This document shows, piece by piece, positions 1 through 5,768 of a stretch of DNA of 11,083 nucleotides. Each line of letters starts with the position of its first letter. The stretch's first letter is position 1. The translations under genes and the position numbers were made by a program. The stretch comes from Nitrospirota bacterium. GTDB lineage: Bacteria; Nitrospirota; RBG-16-64-22; JACRHK01. A model generated the notes under the pieces. That model made no database searches and was not told where the DNA came from. It saw only the letters and a list, made by a program, of their open reading frames with translations. Location of the stretch: NCBI GenBank assembly GCA_016217625.1, contig JACRHK010000023.1, positions 1-11,083 of the forward strand, read 5' to 3'.

Positions 1-1
1 T

Positions 2-130
2 GATGAGGAGGCGGGGTGGTTCGCCGACCTGATGAGCACGCACCCCCCGCTGTCCGATCGAATCCGGCGGCTCCGGGAGATGGCCTATGCCGCGCCGGCC
101 CCCTCGCGGGTCTGGACGCGGGAGAAGTAA
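2..130 (+). CDS. M48-family metallopeptidase, C-terminal end (partial)
   Basis: An open frame enters from the left edge and ends at TAA 128-130, giving 42 visible residues. The segment STHPPLSDRIRRLREM matches the conserved tail of HtpX/M48 zinc metallopeptidases and M48-type periplasmic proteases, where 'STHPPLxxRIxRL' follows the catalytic domain. The HExxH active site and any membrane segments would lie upstream, outside the window, so the subfamily (HtpX, BepA-like or Oma1-like) cannot be told. The protein ends with a short tail rich in Ala, Pro and Arg. No start codon is visible. The assignment rests on this one motif, which is fairly distinctive. Confidence 0.7.
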   Translation, partial: DEEAGWFADLMSTHPPLSDRIRRLREMAYAAPAPSRVWTREK

Positions 131-131
131 A

Positions 132-176
132 CCCCGCACCACGCTTATGCGTGTTGCAGGAACTGCGCGGGCGGGG
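132..176. other. Stem-loop after the M48 gene
   Basis: Directly after the stop codon, CCCCGC (132-137) can pair with GCGGGG (171-176). Inside this, CACGC (140-144) pairs with GCGTG (149-153) around a TTAT loop. No T-run follows, so this is not a standard intrinsic terminator. It could protect the 3' end of the mRNA or assist termination, but it may also be chance in GC-rich DNA. Confidence 0.25.
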
Positions 177-202
177 CATTCTGGCGTGGTACGGGGTAAA
201 GT

Positions 203-331
203 GCAAAATGAAAAATGCAAATTGCAAAATGCAAAATGATATGTAGGGCAGGCCTCTGTGCCTGCCCCTGTTCGGCGGCCACGGAGGGCCGCCCTACGTT
301 GGACTTTGCATTTTACACTTTGCACTTTGCA
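203..331. repeat. Heptamer arms around a nested palindrome
   Basis: The left arm (203-237) is five 7-base units of the GCAAAAT type. The right arm (304-331) is four units of the reverse-complement type, such as CTTTGCA, so the arms face head to head. Between them is a cloverleaf-like core. GTAGGGC (243-249) pairs with GCCCTAC (291-297) as an outer stem enclosing two hairpins: GGGCAGG (246-252) with CCTGCCC (261-267), and GGCGGCC (274-280) with GGCCGCC (287-293). The outer and first inner stems compete for a few bases. The whole spacer between the M48 gene and the small ORF is this element. From general knowledge, similar 'GTAGGGC...GCCCTAC' elements are scattered through many environmental bacterial genomes. 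Mobility is not shown. Confidence 0.8.
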
Positions 332-361
332 TTGAGTTTTTATAAGGGAGGGGTTTAAGGG

Positions 362-541
362 ATGGCCAAATCGCGTTGCCCGCTCTGCAATGAAATAGTC
401 GAAGAGCTGCGGTACCAGCTTCATCTATTGTCCGATGCCTACCTGATCCAGCAAATCATGACCGAGCACCCGGAGTGGGTGGAGGAGGACGGCGCCTGTC
501 CCATGTGCATTGAGCGCCTCCGCTCCACCGGGCGGGCGTGA
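362..541 (+). CDS. Small protein with two CxxC pairs (putative zinc-binding)
   Basis: A 59-residue ORF starting at ATG 362 with a purine-rich site (GGGAGGGG, about 346-353) upstream. CPLC lies at residues 6-9 and CPMC at 46-49. They are separated by about 36 residues that look helical and contain the stretch TEHPEWVEEDGACP. Two CxxC pairs at this spacing are typical of a four-cysteine zinc site, so a small treble-clef or rubredoxin-like zinc protein is likely. I do not recognise a named family. The composition is that of a real protein: mixed charged and hydrophobic residues and GC-rich third positions. It is convergent with the MshEN gene at 607-1605. A role as a small adaptor or regulator is only a guess. 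Confidence 0.7.
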   Translation: MAKSRCPLCNEIVEELRYQLHLLSDAYLIQQIMTEHPEWVEEDGACPMCIERLRSTGRA

Positions 542-550
542 AGGAAAGAA

Positions 551-595
551 GTCAAGAGTCGGGGGTCAAGAGTCAGCCCCCGACGTCCGTCGGGG
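551..595. repeat. GTCAAGA-type heptamer array with switching hairpin
   Basis: Four 7-base units (GTCAAGA, GTCGGGG, GTCAAGA, GTCAGCC) occupy 551-578, just after the small ORF stop. CCCCCGAC (577-584) can pair upstream with GTCGGGGG (558-565) or, minus its first base, downstream with GTCGGGG (589-595). The two hairpins are mutually exclusive. The element fills the gap between two convergent genes, so it may act as a shared 3'-end structure. Neither strand carries a T-run. Confidence 0.65.
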
Positions 596-606
596 CGGGC
601 AGACAG

Positions 607-1605
607 TTACGTCTCCAGGATCTTCGTTCTCAGCAGCAGGATCTCGAAGGCCAGGGCGGCCTTGGCGAGGATCCGCTGGGCGCCATCCAGGTCGGGGGGC
701 AGGGGGGAAGCCCCGCCATCTCCGTAAAAGATGCTGACGATCTTGTTCCGTACCGGGATCGGCGAGATATAGGCCTCCAGGGGAGGAGTCTTCAAATACT
801 CCAGCAGCGGCTGGTGGGGCGGGACGGCGATGAGCGGGCCGCGGTAAAAGGTTTTCGCCTCGATGGCCTGGTGAAACACGGAGGGAGCTGTCAAGGGGAG
901 CTGGAGGGTCGCCAGGGCCTGGCGGTCTTCCTCTTTCGGCCCCCACCATCCCTGCAACGTGTTCCCCTTCACGATGAAGAAGCAGGCGCGTTGAAACTGC
1001 AAAGCCAGGTAGGGATACACCGACCGGGGGATGTCGTCCCGCAAGCCGACGTCAGTAAGGGCCATGACGGCATCCCGGTAGGCGGCCGCGGCCTGGGGGC
1101 TCTCCCCGCCCGTGATTTCCGGCTCCGAGGACGGCGTGGCGGACTGGCGCCTCAGGACAGAGACATACCGGAGGGAGCGGTCGATCTGGTAATACTTCTC
1201 CATGGCGAGCAGCACCCGGAGCTCGGAGACGATATAGGGGGAGATCTCGCACTCTGTGATGAAGCGGAGCTCGTCGATGACCTTGAAATCAAGGGGGTCT
1301 ACCGTGGCGAGGTGGATCCGACGACGATCCTTCTTGAAGGGGATGATGACGGAGCGCTTGGCGATCTCAGGGGTGATGGCGGCGAGGGTTTCCGCGTCGA
1401 TCTGGTCGAGGCAGGAGGCGTCGGCGTAGGGGATGCGGTGGTACTGGGCGAGGTATTTGGTCAGCGCCTCCTCCGAGAGGAACCCCAGCTCGACCAGGTT
1501 CGTGCCGATCCGCCCTCCGAAGATAATCTGCCGCTCCAGGGCCTTGGCGAGCTGATCTTTGGTGATCTGCCCCGCCTCGACCAGAGCCTCTCCCAGTCTT
1601 GCCAT
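607..1605 (-). CDS. MshEN-domain protein (c-di-GMP-binding type)
   Basis: 332 residues. ATG is at 1603-1605 with a strong GGAGGT site (1611-1616 on the opposite strand) at suitable spacing. The N-terminus carries the duplicated MshEN/GspE_N pattern. R3-L4-G5, L8-V9, G12, L19, L23 and Q26 fit RLGxxLVxxGxxxxxxLxxxLxxQ. The second copy starts near residue 32, with G34, L37-V38, G41, L48 and L52. In MshE-type ATPases these two motifs form a c-di-GMP pocket. No Walker A or B motif follows, so it is not a secretion ATPase. The C-terminal part (about 175-332) resembles a mixed alpha/beta, possibly GAF-like sensor domain, and I cannot name it with confidence. No signal peptide or membrane segment is seen. 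It is probably a soluble c-di-GMP effector; motility or secretion control is inference. Confidence 0.8.
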   Translation of the reverse strand: MARLGEALVEAGQITKDQLAKALERQIIFGGRIGTNLVELGFLSEEALTKYLAQYHRIPYADASCLDQIDAETLAAITPEIAKRSVIIPFKKDRRRIHLATVDPLDFKVIDELRFITECEISPYIVSELRVLLAMEKYYQIDRSLRYVSVLRRQSATPSSEPEITGGESPQAAAAYRDAVMALTDVGLRDDIPRSVYPYLALQFQRACFFIVKGNTLQGWWGPKEEDRQALATLQLPLTAPSVFHQAIEAKTFYRGPLIAVPPHQPLLEYLKTPPLEAYISPIPVRNKIVSIFYGDGGASPLPPDLDGAQRILAKAALAFEILLLRTKILET

Positions 1606-1626
1606 TCCTCACCTCCGTCTCCTCCA

Positions 1627-1655
1627 CAGATACCAGAGCCGGCGCCTGGTGTCAA
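1627..1655 (-). promoter_or_regulatory. Sigma-70-like promoter for the MshEN gene
   Basis: Read on the minus strand, a perfect TTGACA (1655-1650) is followed after 17 bases by TATCTG (1632-1627). The expected start site near 1620 would leave a leader of about 15 bases containing the GGAGGT site. The -10 box is a poor match; the -35 box and spacing are ideal. Confidence 0.45.
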
Positions 1656-1674
1656 GGAGCGGGACTCTCCCGTA

Positions 1675-1703
1675 TTGTCTTTCCGGGTTGCTTGTGGTAG
1701 ACT
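1675..1703 (+). promoter_or_regulatory. Possible promoter for the HAD-kinase-regulator operon
   Basis: TTGTCT (1675-1680), a 17-base spacer and TAGACT (1698-1703). Each box matches the sigma-70 consensus at four of six positions. It would start transcription near 1710, at the beginning of the AGTCAATG repeat, and it is divergent from the minus-strand promoter at 1627-1655. The match is moderate only. Confidence 0.3.
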
Positions 1704-1707
1704 TTGA

Positions 1708-1806
1708 AGTCAATGAGTCAATGAGAAAATAAGTCAATGAGTGAATAAGCGGACACGTGCATGCCCTGTTGACCTCGTTGACTTATTGACCTATTGACTT
1801 ATTGAC
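1708..1806. repeat. AGTCAATG octamer array, two head-to-head arms
   Basis: The left arm (1708-1747) holds five 8-base units of AGTCAATG type. The right arm (about 1769-1806) holds five units in the opposite orientation, with TTGAC recurring at 1769, 1778, 1786, 1794 and 1802. A 20-base unique centre separates them. Transcribed, the arms could form a long imperfect hairpin in the leader of the HAD gene. The same octamer recurs at 5362-5441 and 8311-8374. Confidence 0.85.
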
Positions 1807-1825
1807 TGATTTCCTTATTCATTCC

Positions 1826-2581
1826 ATGACGCTTGTGCACGACACACTCATCATCGACGCCGACGACACCCTCTGGGAGAACAACCGTTACTTCGAAGAG
1901 GGGAAGGAACGCTTCCTGTCCCTGCTGGAAGGGCGGGGGCACGATCGCTCGGCGGTGACCGCGCTGCTGGCGGAGGTCGGGAAAGCCCATGTGGCCCGTT
2001 GGGGGTACGGGGCCCTCTGCTTCGGCCGCACCCTGCGGGAGGTCTATGCTCTTCTGAGGAGTCAGGAGAGAGAGCAACAGAACCTGATCGAGGAGATCGA
2101 GGAAGAGATCTTCTATCACCCCGTGAAGCCGTTTCCCGGTGTGGAGAAAACCCTCGAGCAGCTCGCTGCGCGGTATCATCTCTTCCTGCTCACGAAGGGG
2201 GACTGGCGGGAGCAGTCGCGCAAAATCCGGATCTCCGGGCTCCGGAGACACTTCGATCAGGTCTGCGTGGTGCCGGAGAAGGATGCGCCCACCTACGCCC
2301 GCCTTCTCAGGGAGTGCGGATTCGAGCGGGACCGGACTTGGGTAATCGGCGACTCCATCCGCTCCGACATCCGGCCGGCCGTGGGCAACGGCTTGCGCGC
2401 CGTCTACATCCCCAACCACCGTCCCTGGAGCCACGAAGTGGACACCCTTCCCTTCAGCCACATGGTCCAGCAGGTCGACTCCTTCCGCGACGTGCCTTCC
2501 GTGCTCCCGCATCAAGGGGGAGGAGGCGCAAGGCAACCCCTCACCCTTCTCCTCCCTCTCCCCCAAGGGGAGAGGGGATAA
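1826..2581 (+). CDS. HAD-superfamily hydrolase
   Basis: 251 residues from ATG 1826. All four HAD motifs are visible. Motif I is DADDT, with nucleophile D11 and general acid D13. Motif II is T123 in LLTKGD, motif III is K152 in EKDAPTY, and motif IV is GDSIRSD with D176 and D181. The cap region (about 20-100) is helical, as in class-I phosphatases of the YjjG/phosphoglycolate type. The likely activity is Mg-dependent phosphate-monoester hydrolysis in the cytosol; the substrate is unknown. An in-frame TTG at 1802 lies inside the repeat and is less likely as the start; neither start has a clear ribosome site. The last 16 or so residues and the stop codon are encoded by a palindromic repeat (2536-2577) and are not part of the fold. 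It is followed after 14 bases by the kinase gene. Confidence 0.85.
   Translation: MTLVHDTLIIDADDTLWENNRYFEEGKERFLSLLEGRGHDRSAVTALLAEVGKAHVARWGYGALCFGRTLREVYALLRSQEREQQNLIEEIEEEIFYHPVKPFPGVEKTLEQLAARYHLFLLTKGDWREQSRKIRISGLRRHFDQVCVVPEKDAPTYARLLRECGFERDRTWVIGDSIRSDIRPAVGNGLRAVYIPNHRPWSHEVDTLPFSHMVQQVDSFRDVPSVLPHQGGGGARQPLTLLLPLPQGERG
2536..2577. repeat. C-rich/G-rich palindromic repeat at the HAD 3' end
   Basis: CCCTCTCCCC (2554-2563) pairs perfectly over 10 bases with GGGGAGAGGG (2567-2576), leaving a CAA loop. It is preceded by further C-rich sequence (CCCCTCACCCTTCTCC). Elements of this wording are common dispersed repeats in environmental bacteria. Here it lies inside the reading frame and encodes the C-terminus LTLLLPLPQGERG of the HAD protein. 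Confidence 0.75.
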
Positions 2582-2595
2582 GCTGGAGTGTTGGA

Positions 2596-3777
2596 TTGAA
2601 GGGCGTGAGACGTGAGGCGAAAAAACGCTCCGCGCCTGAGAACATCCCTCCTGACCCCCCTTTTGTAAAGGGGGGGAGAGGGGATTTACCCGAAGCGCGG
2701 GGCGCCTCCGTCCTTGAGGAGAACATCCTGTCCAGCATCCTCGACGGGGTGGTGGCCGTGGACAGCCGGTTGCGGATCACCCTGGTCAATCGCGCCGCGG
2801 AGGGACTCACCCGTCGGAAGGCGCAGGAACTCATCGGCCGCCTGTTCGCGGAGGTCTTTCCCGACAATCACCATCTCCTCCGGTTCCTGGAAGAGACGAT
2901 CGAAACGGGCCGGTCATTCGCCGACCACGATGCGGTCTTCCGCTACCCCGACGGCGGGCAGGTCCCCGTGGGGATCGCCACGACCCTGCTTGCGGAGCCC
3001 GAGGGAAAGGGAACGGGAGCCGTGGTGGTCCTGCGCGAGCAGGGGAAGGTCCGGGAGCTGGAGGATCAGATCGTCCGTGCGGAGAAGCTCGCCTCGTTGG
3101 GCGTGCTGGCGGCCGGGATGGCCCATGAGATCAAGAACCCGCTGGCGGGGATCCGGGGGGCCGCCCAACTCCTTCGGAAGGAGGTCGGGGGGTCCTCACT
3201 TGGGGAGTACGCGGAGGTTATCGTCCAGGAGGCCGACCGGCTCAACGGCATCGTCGAGGGGCTCCTGGCGCTGGGGCGTCCCGCGGAGCAGGAATACGGC
3301 GGCCTGAACATTCACCATCTGCTCGACCGGGTGCTCCGCCTCCAGGAGGTCGTGGCCCGCGAGCAGGGAGTCGAGATCGCGCGGGAATACGACCCCAGCC
3401 TCCCGCCGGTCCGCGGCAACGAGGGGTCGCTCGTCCAGGTGTTTCTGAACGTGATCCGCAATGCCCTGGAGGCGATGCCCGAGGGGGGGCGGCTGACGGT
3501 CCTGACGCGGCTGGCCGACCCCTTCGCCACCATCCGGCACGAGGGGGAGTGCCGGAAGCTCATCCAGGTCGGCGTGGCCGACACGGGGCCCGGCATCCCC
3601 GAGGCGATCCGGCGCGACATCTTCACCCCCTTCTTCACCACGAAGAGGAAGGGCGTGGGGCTGGGGCTGGCCATCGCCTATCAGATCGTCCACGAACATC
3701 AGGGGTTGCTGAAGGTGGAGACCCCCGCAGACGGGGGCGCGGTCTTCTGGGTCGCGCTGCCGATGTGGATGGAATAG
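2596..3777 (+). CDS. NtrB-like PAS sensor histidine kinase
   Basis: 393 residues if started at TTG 2596, which has GGAG at 2585-2588, 7 bases upstream. GTG 2605 is the alternative but has no well-spaced ribosome site, and no other start lies before the PAS domain. Order: a repeat-encoded N-terminus (about 17-35), a PAS domain (about 39-150, ILSSILDGVVAVDS), a HisKA domain with the H-box AHEIKNPLAGI (phospho-accepting H177), then HATPase_c. The ATPase domain has N289 in the N-box, DTGPGIP from D329, and the G2 box GVGLGLA from G353. No membrane segment is visible, so it is a cytosolic kinase like NtrB/GlnL. Together with the regulator at 3897 it should form a phosphorelay controlling sigma-54 promoters. 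The signal is unknown; nitrogen control is possible but not shown. Confidence 0.88.
   Translation: MKGVRREAKKRSAPENIPPDPPFVKGGRGDLPEARGASVLEENILSSILDGVVAVDSRLRITLVNRAAEGLTRRKAQELIGRLFAEVFPDNHHLLRFLEETIETGRSFADHDAVFRYPDGGQVPVGIATTLLAEPEGKGTGAVVVLREQGKVRELEDQIVRAEKLASLGVLAAGMAHEIKNPLAGIRGAAQLLRKEVGGSSLGEYAEVIVQEADRLNGIVEGLLALGRPAEQEYGGLNIHHLLDRVLRLQEVVAREQGVEIAREYDPSLPPVRGNEGSLVQVFLNVIRNALEAMPEGGRLTVLTRLADPFATIRHEGECRKLIQVGVADTGPGIPEAIRRDIFTPFFTTKRKGVGLGLAIAYQIVHEHQGLLKVETPADGGAVFWVALPMWME
2645..2685. repeat. Palindromic repeat inside the kinase N-terminus
   Basis: CCCCCCTTT (2655-2663) pairs over 9 bases with AAAGGGGGG (2667-2675) around a TGT loop. ATCCC (2645-2649) and a later GGGAT (2682-2686) extend the symmetry. 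It is read in frame as IPPDPPFVKGGRGD. Peptides of the 'PPxxKGGRGG' kind are the usual translation of a widespread dispersed repeat, so this part of the kinase is probably repeat-derived, not an ancestral domain. Confidence 0.75.
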
Positions 3778-3792
3778 CGACCACGATGCAAG

Positions 3793-3876
3793 GCAAATTG
3801 CAAAATGCAAAATGCAAAATGCAAAATGCGGAATGCAAAACAATTTAAAATCTTCAATCTTCAATTTCCAATTTCC
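3793..3876. repeat. Twelve in-phase heptamers between kinase and regulator
   Basis: Exactly twelve 7-base units run without a break in phase. GCAAATT is first, then four GCAAAAT, GCGGAAT, GCAAAAC, AATTTAA, two AATCTTC and two AATTTCC. The array begins 15 bases after the kinase stop codon and ends 20 bases before the regulator start. It is AT-rich in a GC-rich region. The unit drifts from GCAAAAT to AATTTCC while the 7-base phase holds. The GCAAAAT unit is shared with 203-331. Confidence 0.85.
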
Positions 3877-3896
3877 CATGGAGCGCAGCGACCGTA

Positions 3897-5369
3897 ATGG
3901 CTGATCGTATTTTAATCGTCGACGACGACGACAGCATTTGCTGGGTTCTGCGGCGCGCGCTGGAGCAGGAGGGGTATCAGGTCGACCGGGCGGCCGACGC
4001 CCGTGAGGCGCTGCGGGCCCTGCAGAGCCGGGAGTATCCCGTCGTCTTGCTGGATATCCGTCTGCCGGGGATGAGCGGGCTGGAAGCGCTGCTGCAGATC
4101 CGGGAGATCCGGAAGGAGGCGCGGGTCATCGTGATGACCGCCCAGGCGACGATGCGGAACGCCCTGGAGGCGATGAAGCAGGGGGCCTTCGACTACATCA
4201 CGAAGCCGTTTGATGTCGATGAGATCCTCCGGATGGTCGCCCGGGCCCGCGTGACGGCCGGCGATCAGCAATCAACGCTCAGCCCTCAGCCGATGGAAAG
4301 TCCCGGTGAGATTCCCGGGGAAGTGGAGATCATCGGCCGAAGCCCGCGGATGCGCGAGGTCTACAAGCTGATGGGGCGGGTGGCGGAGAAGGAGGTCACT
4401 GTCCTCATCCGCGGGGAGAGCGGCACGGGGAAGGAGCTGGTCGCCCGCGCCATTCACGCAAACAGCCGCCGGGCCCAACAGCCGTTCATCACGGTCAAGA
4501 CGACCGCCATCCCCTCGGATCTGCTAGAGTCCGAACTCTTCGGACACGAGAGGGGGGCCTTCACGGGCGCCACGGCCCAGAAGATCGGGAAGTTCGAGAT
4601 GGCCGACGCCGGGACCGTGTTTCTGGACGAGATCGGCGACATGGACCTGCGCCTGCAGGCGAAGATCCTCTGGTTCCTGCAGGAGAAGGTGTTCGAGCGC
4701 GTGGGGGGGCATGAGCCGACCCGGGTCAACGTCCGGGTCATCGCCGCCACCCACCAGGATCTGGAAAAGGCAATCCGGGAGCACCGCTTCCGCGAGGATC
4801 TCTACTACCGCCTGAACGTCGTGCCGATCCTTCTGCCGCCGCTCCGGGAGCGGAGGGAGGACATCCCTGTGCTGGTGGACTATTTCCTGAAGCGGCACCG
4901 TCGGGAGTGCGAGTGGGAGGGGACGCGGATCGCGCCGGAAGCGTTGGACCTGCTTCTCCGATATGACTGGCCGGGGAATGTGCGGGAGCTGGAGAACACG
5001 ATGAAGCGGGCGATGGTGCTGTCGACCGGCACGGATATCCTTCCGGAGGCGCTCCCCGCGCAGATTCAGGAGGCGGTAGTCCAAAGTCCTAGGTCCGAAG
5101 TCCGGAGTCTGGAATCTGGAGTCGGACTGGAGGAGTACCTGGAGCGGAGCCTGGCCCCCCTGCTGGAGAAGATGGAGCAGGTGGGCGACAGCGCCCTTTA
5201 CGGGATGGTCCTCGATCGAGTGGAGCGGACGCTCATCGCCCTCGCGCTCCGGCAGACGCGGGGCAACCAGGTGCGCGCCGCGGAGTTGCTGGGGATCAAT
5301 CGCAACACGCTCCGCAAAAAGATCCGGGAGCTTCGGATTCCCATGGAACGACAGTCCCGTAAGTCATGA
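3897..5369 (+). CDS. NtrC-family sigma-54 response regulator
   Basis: 490 residues, ATG 3897. The receiver domain (1-120) has the acidic pocket at D9-D12, phospho-acceptor D53, T81 and K103. The AAA+ domain (about 142-385) has Walker A GESGTGK (173-179), GAFTGA (220-225) for contact with sigma-54, Walker B VFLDEI and an arginine-finger region FREDLYYRLNV. The Fis-type helix-turn-helix lies at about 447-480 (NQVRAAELLGINRNTLRKKI). It should bind upstream enhancers and remodel sigma-54 RNA polymerase when phosphorylated by the kinase at 2596-3777. The two interdomain linkers (122-132 and 395-410) are encoded by tandem heptamers. The last codons and the stop (AAG TCA TGA) merge into the octamer array that follows. 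A GGAG at 3880-3883 is the only candidate ribosome site, with long spacing. AtoC/ZraR-like or NtrC-like cannot be decided. Confidence 0.93.
   Translation: MADRILIVDDDDSICWVLRRALEQEGYQVDRAADAREALRALQSREYPVVLLDIRLPGMSGLEALLQIREIRKEARVIVMTAQATMRNALEAMKQGAFDYITKPFDVDEILRMVARARVTAGDQQSTLSPQPMESPGEIPGEVEIIGRSPRMREVYKLMGRVAEKEVTVLIRGESGTGKELVARAIHANSRRAQQPFITVKTTAIPSDLLESELFGHERGAFTGATAQKIGKFEMADAGTVFLDEIGDMDLRLQAKILWFLQEKVFERVGGHEPTRVNVRVIAATHQDLEKAIREHRFREDLYYRLNVVPILLPPLRERREDIPVLVDYFLKRHRRECEWEGTRIAPEALDLLLRYDWPGNVRELENTMKRAMVLSTGTDILPEALPAQIQEAVVQSPRSEVRSLESGVGLEEYLERSLAPLLEKMEQVGDSALYGMVLDRVERTLIALALRQTRGNQVRAAELLGINRNTLRKKIRELRIPMERQSRKS
4261..4291. repeat. GCnnTCA heptamers in the receiver-AAA+ linker
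   Basis: Four consecutive 7-base units, GCGATCA, GCAATCA, ACGCTCA and GCCCTCA, plus GCC, lie in frame at residues 122-132 of the sigma-54 regulator. This is the same unit as in the spacers at 8592-8652 and 10235-10323. The encoded residues (DQQSTLSPQP) suit a flexible linker. Confidence 0.75.
5078..5126. repeat. Seven AGTCCGG-type heptamers in the AAA+-HTH linker
   Basis: Seven uninterrupted 7-base units: AGTCCAA, AGTCCTA, GGTCCGA, AGTCCGG, AGTCTGG, AATCTGG and AGTCGGA. They encode residues about 395-410 (QSPRSEVRSLESGVG) between the AAA+ and helix-turn-helix domains. The 49 bases are not a multiple of three, so a clean insertion alone would have shifted the frame. Confidence 0.8.
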
Positions 5370-5441
5370 AGTCAATGAGTCAATGAGGCAATAAGTCAAT
5401 GGGTCAATAAGTCAATAAGTCAGTGAGGCAATGAGGCAATA
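5362..5441. repeat. Ten-unit AGTCAATG octamer array
   Basis: Ten 8-base units in phase, the first (AGTCATGA) containing the stop codon of the regulator gene. Variants include AGGCAATA, GGTCAATA and AGTCAGTG. It has one orientation only, unlike 1708-1806, so no long hairpin is expected. It ends 6 bases before the -35 box of the tRNA promoter. Read on the minus strand it is a run of TTGACT-like hexamers. Confidence 0.88.
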
Positions 5442-5447
5442 ATTTCC

Positions 5448-5476
5448 TTGACAAGTTGGCCGCTCATGCATAAAAT
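5448..5476 (+). promoter_or_regulatory. Sigma-70 promoter of tRNA-Val
   Basis: A perfect TTGACA (5448-5453), a 17-base spacer and TAAAAT (5471-5476). The start site expected near 5483 lies about 16 bases before the mature tRNA. This is the best sigma-70 match I noticed in the window and may also serve thrS downstream. Confidence 0.75.
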
Positions 5477-5498
5477 TCAACAGGATACGGGAACATCC

Positions 5499-5573
5499 AG
5501 GCGCGTAGCTCAGTGGGAGAGCGCTACCTTGACACGGTAGAGGTCGGCGGTTCGATACCGCCCGTGCCTACCA
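5499..5573 (+). tRNA. tRNA-Val (GAC anticodon), CCA encoded
   Basis: 75 bases fold as a full cloverleaf. The acceptor stem AGGCGCG pairs with CGTGCCT with one G-U pair. The D-stem is GCTC/GAGC, the anticodon stem CTACC/GGTAG with loop TTGACAC (anticodon GAC, 5531-5533), and the T-stem GGCGG/CCGCC with loop TTCGATA. The discriminator base is A5570 and CCA (5571-5573) is encoded. GAC reads the valine codons GUC and GUU. It stands alone behind its own promoter, with thrS 205 bases downstream. Confidence 0.96.
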
Positions 5574-5586
5574 TGGAAGAGTCAAG

Positions 5587-5653
5587 GGTGATTGGTGACG
5601 AGTGAGTGGTGATAAGTTTTACTGCTCACCAGATCACCGCTCACCAATCACCC
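5587..5653. repeat. GTGAnnG heptamer hairpin between tRNA-Val and thrS
   Basis: The left arm has four 7-base units (GTGATTG, GTGACGA, GTGAGTG, GTGATAA, 5588-5615). The right arm has four in the opposite sense (TCACCAG, ATCACCG, CTCACCA, ATCACCC, 5626-5653). GGTGATTGGTGA (5587-5598) pairs perfectly over 12 bases with TCACCAATCACC (5641-5652), and the inner parts can pair in more than one register. It begins 14 bases after the tRNA CCA end, so it could act as a 3' processing or termination structure. No T-run follows. Confidence 0.82.
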
Positions 5654-5717
5654 CATGGCATTGAGAAAGGGTGGGAGCCCATTCGAATCGCGTTCGCTTG
5701 AAGACGCAATGGATTTC

Positions 5718-5768
5718 GGGAGAGGCATCATCGGCGACGCAGCGTTCCTGTGATGCCTTTCCTATTTT
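5718..5768 (+). terminator. Terminator-like hairpin in the thrS leader
   Basis: 5718-5730 (GGGAGAGGCATCA) pairs with 5751-5763 (TGATGCCTTTCCT) over 13 bases including two G-U pairs, with a 20-base loop. ATTTT (5764-5768) follows, then directly the thrS ribosome site GGAGG (5769-5773). A hairpin plus short T-run tight against the start of a synthetase gene suggests attenuation or translational control. The T-run is weak and the loop long, so simple termination would be inefficient. No T-box sequence is recognised. Confidence 0.45.

Noticed and set aside
203..331. Insertion sequence or transposon
   Set aside because: No transposase frame and no target-site duplication is visible. At most it could be a non-autonomous element.
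538..1707. A 389-codon plus-strand frame opposite the MshEN gene
   Set aside because: The minus-strand frame has clear MshEN motifs, a good ribosome site and a promoter. The plus-strand translation is low-complexity and runs through repeats.
1999..2595. An upstream extension of the kinase frame overlapping the HAD gene
   Set aside because: The extension is an out-of-frame translation of the HAD gene with Arg/Pro-rich composition. The first start with a ribosome site before the PAS domain is TTG 2596.
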